Shown here: positions 1 through 7,671 of the stretch, one piece after another | How positions within the stretch are numbered: the stretch's first letter is position 1 | Layout of the letters: each line of letters opens with the position of its first letter | Assembly: GCA_018660405.1 (NCBI GenBank) | Contig: JABJKL010000253.1 | Span: 1 to 16,686 of the forward strand | Reading direction: 5' to 3' | DNA: 16,686 nt | Source: Pseudomonadota bacterium | GTDB lineage: Bacteria; Pseudomonadota; Gammaproteobacteria; Arenicellales; Arenicellaceae | Position numbers and translations under genes: made by a program | The notes under the pieces: model-generated | Told to the model about the DNA's origin: nothing | The model's database searches: none | Seen by the model: only the letters and a program-made list of their open reading frames with translations

Positions 1-1017
1 AGAAACCGGCTCATTGCGAACCGCCGATAAATCAGCGGCAAGATAAACTTCCATCACCTGGCGGGCTTCTTCGCCCTTTACCATGACCTCTCTGTCGCAG
101 GCGACCGCCTCGATAAAATGCACGGTTTCATTATGCATGGCACCAGCGAACACATGACCTACCTGCTCGCCCGGCATGGTGGATAGCGGAAACACAATGC
201 CCTCATCCATGGTGTTACGCACAATATCGCGGTGGCTATTATCAATTAACAACACACCTTCAGAGCCGACAAATTCGACATTGGTACTGGAGAAGTTTGG
301 ATAACTGGGCGGCAATATCCAGCCGGCACCGATGGTAAATATCACGCCATCATCCATGGTGACGGTAATCCACGAGCAGTCGGGCGCATCGCAGGTTTTC
401 TTCATCACTTTGTAGGCTGATTGGCAATAAACACGCTTTGGAAGTCTCGGTTGCAAACACCATAAAATGAAATCGATGTCGTGGGTGGCTTCCATTGCTG
501 CCGGGGACAACTTGGTACGGCCGCTGATTTTTTTGCCCAAATTACGGGTAATGTGGCGACTTACCATGGCACTCACGGGCTCACCCAATGAGCCGTCTTC
601 TACAGACTGTTTTACATAGGCGAATTTCGGGTTGAAGCGTTGAGAATAACCGATGGTAAATTTGAGATTGCGTTGCGTGGATAGTTCAATGAGCTCATCG
701 GCTTCATCAAGCGTCAGCGCGATCGGTTTTTCCAGAAAAACATGTTTGTCCGCCAGCATCGCTTCGCGCGCCATTGGGTAATGTAACGGCTCGGGTGTGG
801 CCGAAACAATGATCGCGTCAATGCTTTGATTGGCGAGTAAATCCTGATAATTTTCCGTCGATGAAGTCGGCTTGGTTTGCTCAACAACCTCTGCCAGACG
901 TTCGGGGCGTGTCTCGGCAATGTGTAATTCGTTGACCAGTGGATTAGCGGCACAGGTGTTGGCTCGAATGCCTCCGCACCAACCCGTTCCAATAATTCCG
1001 ATGTTAATTTGTTTCAT
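1..1017 (-). CDS. Gfo/Idh/MocA family NAD(P)-dependent oxidoreductase (3' end outside window)
   Basis: Probable NAD(P)-dependent sugar, inositol or sugar-acid dehydrogenase of the Gfo/Idh/MocA family, acting in the cytoplasm. The frame is open from the ATG at 1017 to the window edge, giving 339 codons; the C-terminus is missing. The N-terminal Rossmann fold shows GIIGTGWCGG at residues 7-16. The family EKP motif is at residues 96-98, with the catalytic-type lysine K97. A THDID segment near residues 178-182 matches the conserved His/Asp of the substrate site. The family is clear but the substrate cannot be read from sequence. The gene is divergent from the tctBAC transporter operon, 147 bp away, so the two may share regulation and substrate. 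That link is inferred from position only. A weak GAG-type ribosome site precedes the ATG. Confidence 0.9.
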   Translation of the reverse strand, partial: MKQINIGIIGTGWCGGIRANTCAANPLVNELHIAETRPERLAEVVEQTKPTSSTENYQDLLANQSIDAIIVSATPEPLHYPMAREAMLADKHVFLEKPIALTLDEADELIELSTQRNLKFTIGYSQRFNPKFAYVKQSVEDGSLGEPVSAMVSRHITRNLGKKISGRTKLSPAAMEATHDIDFILWCLQPRLPKRVYCQSAYKVMKKTCDAPDCSWITVTMDDGVIFTIGAGWILPPSYPNFSSTNVEFVGSEGVLLIDNSHRDIVRNTMDEGIVFPLSTMPGEQVGHVFAGAMHNETVHFIEAVACDREVMVKGEEARQVMEVYLAADLSAVRNEPVS

Positions 1018-1133
1018 ATGTTTTTCTCAGGCCATGCAGCATAATGTCGTTTGGAAAGCAGGCTGTAAGTAGTACTATTGAGCGCTACAATAGAACCTCA
1101 AACACCTGTCGGCACGGACGCAACAGCTTTAAA

Positions 1134-1146
1134 TTAAGTTACTTAA
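1134..1146. promoter_or_regulatory. Small dyad upstream of the tct operon
   Basis: TTAAG-TTA-CTTAA is a perfect 5-bp dyad with a 3-nt spacer, ending 18 bases before the tctB start. It sits in the 147-bp gap between the divergent oxidoreductase and transporter genes, where a shared regulator would be expected to bind. It is AT-rich and short, so it could be chance. I could not assign a convincing -35/-10 pair nearby. Confidence 0.25.
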
Positions 1147-1164
1147 GATATACCAAGCATAATA

Positions 1165-1638
1165 ATGAGAAAGGTAGATGTAAATACAGGCACGGCATTA
1201 TTTTTTACAATTCTTTCGTTGCTGTTGCTAATCAGTGTGCCCTGGCAAATCGCCAAACCCAGGCTGATTATGGGGAGAGCGTTAACCGCACTTGATGCAT
1301 CGCTGTTTCCCTATATCGCATTGGGGGCAATGATGTTGCTCAGCTCGTTGTTTTTGTATCGCAACTTGAGGGGTGCACGAAAACTCCAACCAGTTTATTT
1401 CACCGTAAGTGGGCTTTGGAGGACATCCACCTCTTTATTGATATTCTTCTGTTACGCCCTATTGATGGAGCCTATCGGTTTTATGGCATCCAGCGTATTA
1501 GCGCTGTTAACACTAACTGCTTTTTACGGAAATCGAAACTGGCGGGTGGGGATTGCCGTTAGTGTTTGTTTTCCTGTCGCTATCTATTTCGTGTTTCTGT
1601 ACGCATTTCAGGTTTATTTGCCGGAATTCTCGCTGTAG
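1165..1638 (+). CDS. tctB: Tripartite tricarboxylate transporter small membrane subunit, TctB-like
   Basis: Small integral membrane subunit of a tripartite tricarboxylate transporter (TTT), a secondary carrier for carboxylates that works with an extracytoplasmic binding protein. At 157 aa it has the usual TctB size. Four hydrophobic segments are visible, at roughly residues 10-28, 44-62, 85-110 and 125-150. The second half holds a basic loop after the second segment, typical of TctB. It is followed after 15 bases by tctA and then tctC, which makes the assignment firm. Sequence alone would leave TctB weakly supported because the family diverges strongly. No good Shine-Dalgarno site precedes the ATG at 1165. 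The substrate is unknown. Confidence 0.85.
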   Translation: MRKVDVNTGTALFFTILSLLLLISVPWQIAKPRLIMGRALTALDASLFPYIALGAMMLLSSLFLYRNLRGARKLQPVYFTVSGLWRTSTSLLIFFCYALLMEPIGFMASSVLALLTLTAFYGNRNWRVGIAVSVCFPVAIYFVFLYAFQVYLPEFSL

Positions 1639-1653
1639 TAATGGGGGATAGTT

Positions 1654-3189
1654 ATGTGGGATAGCTTTGTACAAGGTATTGGTTTGGCGCTCAGCCTAAG
1701 CACCCTGGCTATGATGGCCGTTGGTCTGTTTCTGGGTATTCTGGTGGGATCCTTGCCTGGTTTCACGACTGTGATGGCGATGGCCGTTCTATTACCGATA
1801 TCGTTTTTTCTGGAACCATTGGTGGGTATTCCATTTTTGATCGGTGTTTATAAAGGCGGAATATTTGGCGGTAGCATCCCGGCGATTTTGGTTTCGATGC
1901 CGGGAACTGGGGCCTCGGTTGCCACGACATTCGATGGCCCGGCGCTAACCAGGAAAAAGCAATCGCGCAAGGCCATGGAGATGGCGCTGTATTCCTCGGC
2001 GATAGGTGACCTTAGCAGCGATATCATTACGATTATTGCTATCGGCCCGATTGCGTTGCTGGCAATGCAGATTGGTCCACCCGAACTGGCAGCCGTGATA
2101 TTGGTTAGCCTCTTGATCATTGCGGTCACTACGTCTGAAGATTTGCTAAAGGGCCTGTTGATGATGGTATTTGGTATGTTCCTGGCCATGATCGGTACCG
2201 ATCCATTGGGTGGAATGTCGCGGTTTACCTTTGGCGCATTTGAACTTAAATCGGGTATACCGCTGTTGCCGATGTTGATTGGCGTATACGCATTACCTGA
2301 AATATTACTGGCGACAGAACAGAAGGTAAAAACCGTTGGCGACAATATCTCACGTATTGGTGAACGATTGAGCATGCAGGAATTGCGCCGCTGTCTGCGT
2401 ACAATATTTCGCTCGACGGGAATCGGGACAGTCGTCGGAATGATTCCGGGGGTCGGTCAAGTAGTAGCGGCATTTATGGGTTATGCCGCCGCAAAAAGTG
2501 CATCTGATCACCCCGAAACATTTGGCAAAGGTGAGCTGGAAGGGGTAGCCGCCGCGGAAGCGGCCAATAATGCGGTTAATGGCCCAACCCTGGTGCCTTT
2601 GATGACATTGGGTATTCCGGGCGATAACGTGACCGCCATATTACTGGGAGCGTTTGTGGCTCAGGGTTTGCGCCCAGGACCTCAATTAATCAACGATCAG
2701 GGCCCACTGGTGTTCGCAATATTGATCGCAATGGTGGTCGCGAACTTTCTGTTCCTGGCTATTGGTTATGCGGTCATACCTTTATTTGCGAGAATCGTCA
2801 CTATTCGTCGAGCCTTACTGCTGCCGCTGACGGTCGTTCTCGCGTTTGCCGGCTCCTATATTTATCGATCCGACCCGAATGACCTGATTATTTTGGTTTG
2901 TTTTGGTGCTTTTGGGTATATCGCACGCAAGGTGCGCATGGACGTTACACCCATGGTGATGGGCTTTATCCTTGGGCCAATATTGGAGTATTCTTTCGGC
3001 CAGACGATGGCCATGTCTAAAGGCGATTTTTTCGGATTCATTATTTCTGACCGCCCCATTAGCGCAGCAATACTGCTGCTTGCGCCAGCATTGATCTACT
3101 ATTTACATTCACGAACAGTTTCATTAAGAAAAGAGTACGTGAATCAGGAAGAACCCTCAGCGAATGAAGAGTCCTCAACCCATAAATAG
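1654..3189 (+). CDS. tctA: Tripartite tricarboxylate transporter permease, TctA family
   Basis: Large permease of the TTT transporter, which moves a carboxylate with a cation gradient across the inner membrane. The 511 aa length matches the family. The two internally related halves both show the glycine/proline signatures. The first half has GSLPGFTTVMAMAVLLP near residues 32-48 and GGSIPAILVSMPGTGASV about 70-90. The second half has GMIPGVGQVVAAFMGYAAAK, then the FGKGELEGVAAAEAANNAVNG region and LGIPGD. About eleven to twelve membrane segments are visible. The ATG is preceded by GGGGGA with 5 bases of spacing, a strong ribosome site. It lies between tctB and tctC in one operon. Confidence 0.97.
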   Translation: MWDSFVQGIGLALSLSTLAMMAVGLFLGILVGSLPGFTTVMAMAVLLPISFFLEPLVGIPFLIGVYKGGIFGGSIPAILVSMPGTGASVATTFDGPALTRKKQSRKAMEMALYSSAIGDLSSDIITIIAIGPIALLAMQIGPPELAAVILVSLLIIAVTTSEDLLKGLLMMVFGMFLAMIGTDPLGGMSRFTFGAFELKSGIPLLPMLIGVYALPEILLATEQKVKTVGDNISRIGERLSMQELRRCLRTIFRSTGIGTVVGMIPGVGQVVAAFMGYAAAKSASDHPETFGKGELEGVAAAEAANNAVNGPTLVPLMTLGIPGDNVTAILLGAFVAQGLRPGPQLINDQGPLVFAILIAMVVANFLFLAIGYAVIPLFARIVTIRRALLLPLTVVLAFAGSYIYRSDPNDLIILVCFGAFGYIARKVRMDVTPMVMGFILGPILEYSFGQTMAMSKGDFFGFIISDRPISAAILLLAPALIYYLHSRTVSLRKEYVNQEEPSANEESSTHK

Positions 3190-3221
3190 TCTTCAACGAA
3201 TAGGAATAGAGAGTTACAAGA

Positions 3222-4205
3222 ATGAACAGTACCCAATTGTTGCGATTTAAGTCGGGCTTGTTGTGTGTGTCCCTGCTTGTAGCCAGTACGGTTTCACTGG
3301 CACAAGAATACCCCCAAAGACCGATTATCATGGCGATACCCTTCGGGGCTGGGGGTTCCCACGATATGAACGCACGAATATTCACCCGGGTTATACCCAA
3401 ATATCTTGATCAACCGGTGATCGTTAAGATGATGCCAGGGGCAGCGGGACAAAAAGGAACTTCTGCCGTCATTAACGCAAAAGCCGACGGTTACACATTG
3501 TTGTTTACCGACAATTACCGCGATCAATTGCAAAAATATATTGAGTACTTGCCTTACGATGCGAGTGAGGAGCTGGTCACCGTTGCGCGCGTAAACTACT
3601 CGCCTGTTTGTATTCTGGTGCCTGCCGACAGCCCTTATCATTCACTTCAGGAATTGTTGAACTATGCCAAAAGCAATCCAGGCATGTTGTCCGTGGCGCA
3701 CAGTGGCAACTGGGGGGCTCAGTTTGTGCCGTTATTGAGAATTCTTTTAGATGCTGAAGCTCATATGACGTTTATTCCGTATAAAGGGGGAGGTCCGGCA
3801 AAACAGGCCTTGCTTGCTGGCGACGTAGATGTAGGCATTGCGTTTCCTTCCGTTGCTTTACCGTTGGTGGAAGCGGGCATTATGCGCATGCTGGCAAGTG
3901 CTGGCGATGAGCGATTATTAGCCAACGTGCCGACATTATCTGAACTGGGTTTTGACGATGATCTGGGTTTGATGCAGCGGGTGATAATGGCTCCACGAAA
4001 TACCCCAATTGAGTATATTGAAATCTTGCGTTCAGCCTTCAGAAAAGTTAATGCTGATGAAGAATACCAAAGGCTAATGGAGCAAATCGGCGCGAATACT
4101 GAATATCTTGATGGCGAAGAATACGAACAACTTCGTCAACTACAAAGCCAGCGTTTTGAAATTCTGGTCAATAATATGAGTGCAGAAAATAATAGTGAGG
4201 AGTAG
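3222..4205 (+). CDS. tctC: Tripartite tricarboxylate transporter substrate-binding protein, TctC/Bug family
   Basis: Periplasmic solute receptor of the TTT system. It has a signal peptide of about 27 residues with a hydrophobic core and an ALA-like site ending SLAQ. The mature start YPQRPIIMAIPFGAGGSHDM follows; the P-x-G-AGG-x-D stretch is the Bug-family ligand loop. Further family segments are PGAAGQKGTSAVINAKADGY and FIPYKGGGPAKQALLAGDVD, the latter being the second ligand-contact region. The length of 327 aa is normal. Family knowledge says Bug proteins bind carboxylates, polyols, amino acids or nicotinate-like molecules, so the substrate stays open. It is third in the operon, 32 bases after tctA. 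The order B-A-C differs from the classical C-B-A order of Salmonella. Confidence 0.95.
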   Translation: MNSTQLLRFKSGLLCVSLLVASTVSLAQEYPQRPIIMAIPFGAGGSHDMNARIFTRVIPKYLDQPVIVKMMPGAAGQKGTSAVINAKADGYTLLFTDNYRDQLQKYIEYLPYDASEELVTVARVNYSPVCILVPADSPYHSLQELLNYAKSNPGMLSVAHSGNWGAQFVPLLRILLDAEAHMTFIPYKGGGPAKQALLAGDVDVGIAFPSVALPLVEAGIMRMLASAGDERLLANVPTLSELGFDDDLGLMQRVIMAPRNTPIEYIEILRSAFRKVNADEEYQRLMEQIGANTEYLDGEEYEQLRQLQSQRFEILVNNMSAENNSEE

Positions 4206-4240
4206 TGTGGAAACTCCCTGATCTACCATACAATCCTGGT

Positions 4241-5146
4241 TTAGCCCGGCTCAACACCTTTTTGCGAAAGCTCATCAAGAATATCTGCGATAGCAAGCAT
4301 TCGCACTTCAACTGCCAGCTTTTGCTTGTCAGTCATACTACCCAGCAACGTATGTATCATTGACTGGAAACGGTCAAGGTTTTTCTGCCATGTCTCTGGC
4401 GAACGGTGTTGGGTTAAGCGATTGCCAATCGCGAGATGCCCTTTTAGCTCTGCAATATTAGCAGGATCATTTTCTTGCCCTAACTTTTTTCGCTCTAATA
4501 TAGCGAACAGTTGTTGAACCCATTCATGCCAAAGCGACCAATCTTCGCCTTCGTCATCATCCCCAATTGCACGACCCTCAAAATGACGAGTCATAATACC
4601 TTTTTGTTCCGCAGACAACCGCCAGCCAATCTGCTTAAAAGCACTGGTCATACGATCAACTTGCCTTTCTACCCTGGCCTCTTGTGTTCGCTTGTCGCGT
4701 CTTTCTCCTGCTTCTAAATAGATCTCTTCGACATGGGCTCGCGCCTGGATCATCTGATCGGGCATTATAGATAACAAAATTTCCGGGGATTTGTTAATCG
4801 GAAATTCAGCGTTAAAATCGTCGCTAAACGCAATGCCGTCAAGCACAATCTGATCAACGTTTAACCGATTAACATGATCACTTGTCACTAACGGCAAAAG
4901 GCTTGTTCTCGCCCAGTCTGCATATCTAGGTAGTTGCGTCGTACGATGCCAATAATGAAACGCAGCGACTTCCTCTTTCAACCAGGCATCCTGTCCGGGT
5001 GTTAAATCGGCGTATTCACGAATCGACTTTTCGATTTCATCGTCCAAACGTTCATAGAGCACGCCTATAACATAACCGTTTGCACCGCAGGCCAGCAGCG
5101 CAACGCCAAGTAAAATTATTACTGTATTCTTTACCAATCTATTCAT
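4241..5146 (-). CDS. DUF6279-like lipoprotein
   Basis: Predicted outer-envelope lipoprotein of about 301 aa. The N-terminus is basic, then hydrophobic, then a lipobox LLAC with the lipidated cysteine at residue 20. The body has no other clear membrane span. It is mostly helical and charged, with Tyr- and Trp-rich stretches such as FHYWHRTTQLPRYADW about residues 60-76. This pattern and the early Arg/Glu/Tyr segment fit the DUF6279 lipoproteins of gammaproteobacteria, whose function is unknown. An upstream in-frame TTG at 5164 exists. I chose the ATG at 5146 because it places the basic residues directly before the hydrophobic core. It is divergent from the TIGR01244 gene, with 157 bp between. 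Confidence 0.8.
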   Translation of the reverse strand: MNRLVKNTVIILLGVALLACGANGYVIGVLYERLDDEIEKSIREYADLTPGQDAWLKEEVAAFHYWHRTTQLPRYADWARTSLLPLVTSDHVNRLNVDQIVLDGIAFSDDFNAEFPINKSPEILLSIMPDQMIQARAHVEEIYLEAGERRDKRTQEARVERQVDRMTSAFKQIGWRLSAEQKGIMTRHFEGRAIGDDDEGEDWSLWHEWVQQLFAILERKKLGQENDPANIAELKGHLAIGNRLTQHRSPETWQKNLDRFQSMIHTLLGSMTDKQKLAVEVRMLAIADILDELSQKGVEPG

Positions 5147-5218
5147 ACTTCGTATCAAGACCAAACGTATCGACTTTTTATTTCAGTTTGCCACAATCAA
5201 ATGGCATAATCGCCTCGC

Positions 5219-5295
5219 AAATCTGGCACTCCAACATGCCTGATTTGCCAGATTCAGAGTTTAGCAAACATGTTGGAGCACTAATCTGGCAAGGG
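5219..5295 (+). promoter_or_regulatory. Leader with competing inverted repeats upstream of the TIGR01244 gene
   Basis: Five short segments form overlapping complementary pairs. AATCTGGCA occurs at 5220-5228 and again at 5283-5291. Its exact complement TGCCAGATT lies between them at 5246-5254. CTCCAACATG at 5229-5238 is exactly complementary to CATGTTGGAG at 5269-5278. The central segment can pair with either flanking copy, and the 10-bp pair is topologically crossed with both. The last copy ends where the presumed ribosome site AGGG (5292-5295) begins. This could be an RNA switch controlling translation, or DNA operator half-sites. Confidence 0.5.
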
Positions 5296-5303
5296 CCATT
5301 ACC

Positions 5304-5738
5304 ATGCAGCAACTATTCCAGGGCCTGCTCGTTGCAGGTCAGCTACAAGCAGACGATTTTCGGCTCGCCAAAAAAAAAGGCGTAAGAACTATTATTAACA
5401 ACCGTCCGGATGGTGAAGACGTTGGGCAAATTAGCTCGGCAGAAGCCAAAATCTTATGTGATGAGCTCGGTATCGAATATCACTACTTGCCAATGGAAAA
5501 TGGCAAACCACTACCTGACGGCCTGGTCGAGCAAGTAAGTGCAGTTACAAATAATGCAGATGGAATTGTATTAACACACTGCCGTAGCGGCATGCGCAGC
5601 ACCATATTATGGGCCCTGGACAAAGTCAGCAAGGGTGAACTAACTTCTGACGAAGCCTTCGCTTGCGCGAATAACGCGGGGATTAATCTTACCCAGATAA
5701 AACCTCAACTCGATTTAATCGAGCACAATCTTCTATAA
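5304..5738 (+). CDS. TIGR01244/DUF442 family phosphatase-like protein
   Basis: Small cytoplasmic protein of 144 aa with the tyrosine-phosphatase-like fold of the TIGR01244 (DUF442, Blh N-terminal-like) family. The signature loop HCRSGMRS holds nucleophile C93 and R99 of a C-x5-R motif. Upstream are VAGQL near residue 10 and the NNRPDGED segment at about 34-41, both typical of the family. Related domains occur fused to metallo-beta-lactamase-like sulfur dioxygenases. Here it stands alone, so a role in sulfur or phosphate chemistry is only inferred. The ATG at 5304 is preceded by AGGG with 8 bases of spacing. A run of nine A bases (5370-5378) encodes KKK. Its stop overlaps the convergent DUF1624 gene by 6 bp. 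Confidence 0.88.
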   Translation: MQQLFQGLLVAGQLQADDFRLAKKKGVRTIINNRPDGEDVGQISSAEAKILCDELGIEYHYLPMENGKPLPDGLVEQVSAVTNNADGIVLTHCRSGMRSTILWALDKVSKGELTSDEAFACANNAGINLTQIKPQLDLIEHNLL

Positions 5739-6488
5739 TCTAGTGTAGCGTCCTACACCAGTCAATATTTCCATAAGCACGATTATTAGCGGCACATGCG
5801 CCATATAAAGAAGCAAGGTATGTTGCCCAATAGAAGCTAACGAGGTTGTAAATAAACCAGCTGTGCTAAAAATCTTCTCTCCTCTTTTTGTCGCATACTC
5901 CGCCATGCCAAGACCTATTAACACAATAGCAACGGAAGGAATGAAAGGTTGAAAATCAAATGCGGAGATATAATTGGTAGACAAGCCTAACCAGTAAAGA
6001 AAAGGATGATTAAAATAATCGTCTTTACAATAAATAAATACAAAGCCAAACAAGATACCCAGTGGTATGGCAAAACGTGCCAAATTTGCTTTTTGCAGCA
6101 CTATACAAAACACATAACACGCCGATATGGAATGCAAAACACCGAAACTGATAATGGATGAGGGGTAGAGAATAATACTGCTTATCGTGACGGTAATTGA
6201 GCAAAGGAGCAACTGTGCCAGTCGCTTGGCTTGTTTATCGATGGAGGTATTCGATTGATGGGCCAGGTAAAGGCTGATTCCAACCAAAAGAAAAAAAGAT
6301 CCGGCGATGGATTTTTGGTAAATTTTCCATAGACCGCCATCATTAATGGTGCTGTCAATGACATGATATTGACTAGCGAATATGAAAAAATGATAAATAG
6401 CCATGTTGATAAAAGCGAACCCCCGCCAAATATCAAAAACAAGATAACGGCCTGGGGAAACGGCGAAAGCGTGTTTTATTAGCTGCAT
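5733..6488 (-). CDS. DUF1624/YeiB-like multi-pass membrane acyltransferase-type protein
   Basis: Inner-membrane protein of 251 aa with about seven to eight hydrophobic helices. The N-terminal FDIWRGFAFINMAIYH at residues 19-34 matches the signature of DUF1624, the heparan-alpha-glucosaminide N-acetyltransferase-like catalytic domain: an Asp, an Arg-Gly and a His in the first helix. SFFLLVGISLYLA and FGVLHSISACY further on are also family-like. Such proteins are thought to transfer acyl groups across the membrane; the acceptor here is unknown. An in-frame TTG codon lies just upstream at 6491, but the ATG at 6488 is the natural start. No clear ribosome site is seen. It is likely the last gene of the lipoprotein-dsbA-DUF1624 set, 53 bases after the DsbA-like gene. 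Confidence 0.8.
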   Translation of the reverse strand: MQLIKHAFAVSPGRYLVFDIWRGFAFINMAIYHFFIFASQYHVIDSTINDGGLWKIYQKSIAGSFFLLVGISLYLAHQSNTSIDKQAKRLAQLLLCSITVTISSIILYPSSIISFGVLHSISACYVFCIVLQKANLARFAIPLGILFGFVFIYCKDDYFNHPFLYWLGLSTNYISAFDFQPFIPSVAIVLIGLGMAEYATKRGEKIFSTAGLFTTSLASIGQHTLLLYMAHVPLIIVLMEILTGVGRYTRL

Positions 6489-6541
6489 CAATAGATTATT
6501 GATGACTCAGTCATTTCAGAAAACCAACCTTCCTGGAGCAA

Positions 6542-7219
6542 TCAATTAGTCGGGATTTGCTGAAGTAGCTGGTCGTACTCTGCCAGCCCTGTATGCCTTT
6601 CTCCGTTGATAAAATAGGTCGGAGTGCCCGATATCTTAAGACGATTCCCTTCATCTATCTGCTCCAGAACGTAACCTGCATATTTGTCATTACCCAGACA
6701 CTCTGCAAACTGGTCGAGATTCAATCTGGCACTGATTGCCAAATTTAGAAATTCGGCTTCTCCAAAAGGATTTTGAGTTTCAAATAATAGATCTGCATAT
6801 TCCCAGAATCTATCCTGATCTGAAGCGCATTCTGATGCTTGTGCGGCACGATTAGCCAAGGGATGAATTGTTTCCAGCGGGAAATGGCGATACACCCAGC
6901 GGACATCTCTTTCTCGAACCAGATTTTTCAGGGTCTGGTGAAAACCCCTGCAAAATGGGCATTGAAAATCAGAATATTCAATAACTGTAATTTCGGAATT
7001 ATTGTTGCCCCTTATGTGCTCGTTATTCTGGGTTGCCAGTGGTTTGATAAAAACGAATTGGAGATTTTCCCAAACATCGGGCATTCTCAACCGCACCATC
7101 AGGACCATATTCGTCAAGATACTGATGGTCAGCAGGGCAACCAGAAACTTGACGGAATAATTTGAGCTTCCGTTAGAGTTTGTATTGTCAGAGCGCGTCG
7201 AATTATCAGCTCTAGCCAT
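6542..7219 (-). CDS. Membrane-anchored DsbA-family thiol:disulfide oxidoreductase
   Basis: Thioredoxin-fold protein of about 225 aa, expected to act in the periplasm. A single hydrophobic span at residues 24-42 follows a short polar, Asn/Ser-rich cytoplasmic tail. The catalytic CPFC is at residues 87-90 within VIEYSDFQCPFCRGFH. YRHFPLETIHPLANRAAQAS is the helical-insert start, and the cis-proline loop SGTPTYFING lies near the C-terminus. This is the layout of the DsbA_4/Thioredoxin_4 type (BdbD, DsbA-like), not classical DsbA. I prefer the ATG at 7219, behind the G-rich stretch GGCGGGG, over an in-frame TTG at 7243. It is 80 bases downstream of a Cys-rich lipoprotein on the same strand, which may be a substrate. 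Confidence 0.9.
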   Translation of the reverse strand: MARADNSTRSDNTNSNGSSNYSVKFLVALLTISILTNMVLMVRLRMPDVWENLQFVFIKPLATQNNEHIRGNNNSEITVIEYSDFQCPFCRGFHQTLKNLVRERDVRWVYRHFPLETIHPLANRAAQASECASDQDRFWEYADLLFETQNPFGEAEFLNLAISARLNLDQFAECLGNDKYAGYVLEQIDEGNRLKISGTPTYFINGERHTGLAEYDQLLQQIPTN

Positions 7220-7241
7220 TAACCCCGCCCTGTCATCTCGC

Positions 7242-7264
7242 AATTAAATATCTCGAATTTAATT
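7242..7264. repeat. Inverted repeat between lipoprotein and DsbA-like genes
   Basis: AATTAAAT (7242-7249) and ATTTAATT (7257-7264) form a perfect 8-bp inverted repeat around a 7-nt spacer. It lies just upstream of the DsbA-like start. In transcripts of the minus strand it would form an AU-only hairpin, too weak for a standard terminator. It may be a regulator site or an mRNA processing signal, or chance in AT-rich DNA. Confidence 0.4.
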
Positions 7265-7299
7265 TTTGGGGGTCATGTTGAATTACAGTCAAGACGACT

Positions 7300-7608
7300 C
7301 TAAGGTCGGCAAAGCCCGGCTTGTCCAGGGCAAAGTCCGCCAAATCCTTGCTGAAATAATGTCATACAGGGGTTTGCGCCGGCACTCGGGCAGTAATATG
7401 GGCTCGCATTTGGGCAACAATGAACGGCACGGTCTAAAAAATTGGCACCATCAAAATGGCATGCGCGAGGAAAGCGAGAATCATTGCACGCGGACCCGCC
7501 ACCGCCACCGCCACCGCCGCTGGTATCACCGCCACATGCCAGTATGAATAGCCCAAACACAATGACTGCCGTGATGGTTTGGAGTGGATTGTTCGATATT
7601 CTTTGCAT
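7300..7608 (-). CDS. Small Cys-rich lipoprotein with poly-glycine linker
   Basis: Unrecognised 102-aa lipoprotein. The signal peptide ends in a lipobox (FILAC) with lipidated Cys at residue 25. A Gly/Ser linker with eight consecutive glycines follows. The remaining ~60 residues carry eight cysteines (near 41, 50, 65-66, 73, 81, 94 and 100), a density that points to a compact disulfide-bonded domain. I do not recognise the domain. The start at ATG 7608 follows a G-rich site (GGGGGG at -11 to -6). An in-frame TTG at 7662 would add a poor N-terminus. The glycine tract is written by a CCACCG-type repeat, prone to length change. The DsbA-like gene follows on the same strand. Confidence 0.7.
   Translation of the reverse strand: MQRISNNPLQTITAVIVFGLFILACGGDTSGGGGGGGGSACNDSRFPRACHFDGANFLDRAVHCCPNASPYYCPSAGANPCMTLFQQGFGGLCPGQAGLCRP
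7495..7517. repeat. CCACCG-type microsatellite inside lipoprotein gene
   Basis: A run of near-perfect CCACCG hexamer units, read on the plus strand, encodes the poly-glycine linker of the minus-strand lipoprotein. In-frame hexamer gain or loss would change linker length by two glycines without breaking the gene. Confidence 0.6.
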
Positions 7609-7665
7609 ATTGCACCCCCCACGAGAACAATTAATTACGCTCTTTTTTATAAAAGACGCCAACTA

Positions 7666-7671
7666 ATTATA
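7666..7671 (-). promoter_or_regulatory. Possible -10 box for the Cys-rich lipoprotein operon
   Basis: On the minus strand TATAAT is a perfect -10 hexamer, 57 bases upstream of the lipoprotein ATG. No good TTGACA-like -35 is present at 16-18 bases, so this is only a weak prediction. The remaining 7672-7796 stretch is AT-rich with no gene seen. Confidence 0.3.

Noticed and set aside
1848..2375. Minus-strand frame of 175 codons inside tctA
   Set aside because: It is antisense to highly conserved tctA codons and has no recognisable protein features.
4206..4240. Terminator between tctC and the convergent lipoprotein gene
   Set aside because: No stem followed by a T-run could be found in the gap.
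6722..6732. Another AATCTGGCACT matching the leader repeat at 5220-5230
   Set aside because: It lies in the coding sequence of the DsbA-like gene, without the partner arms, so it is best explained by chance.
7266..7547. Plus-strand frame of 93 codons opposite the Cys-rich lipoprotein
   Set aside because: It is an Arg/His-rich shadow of the poly-glycine repeat on the other strand, with no domain.
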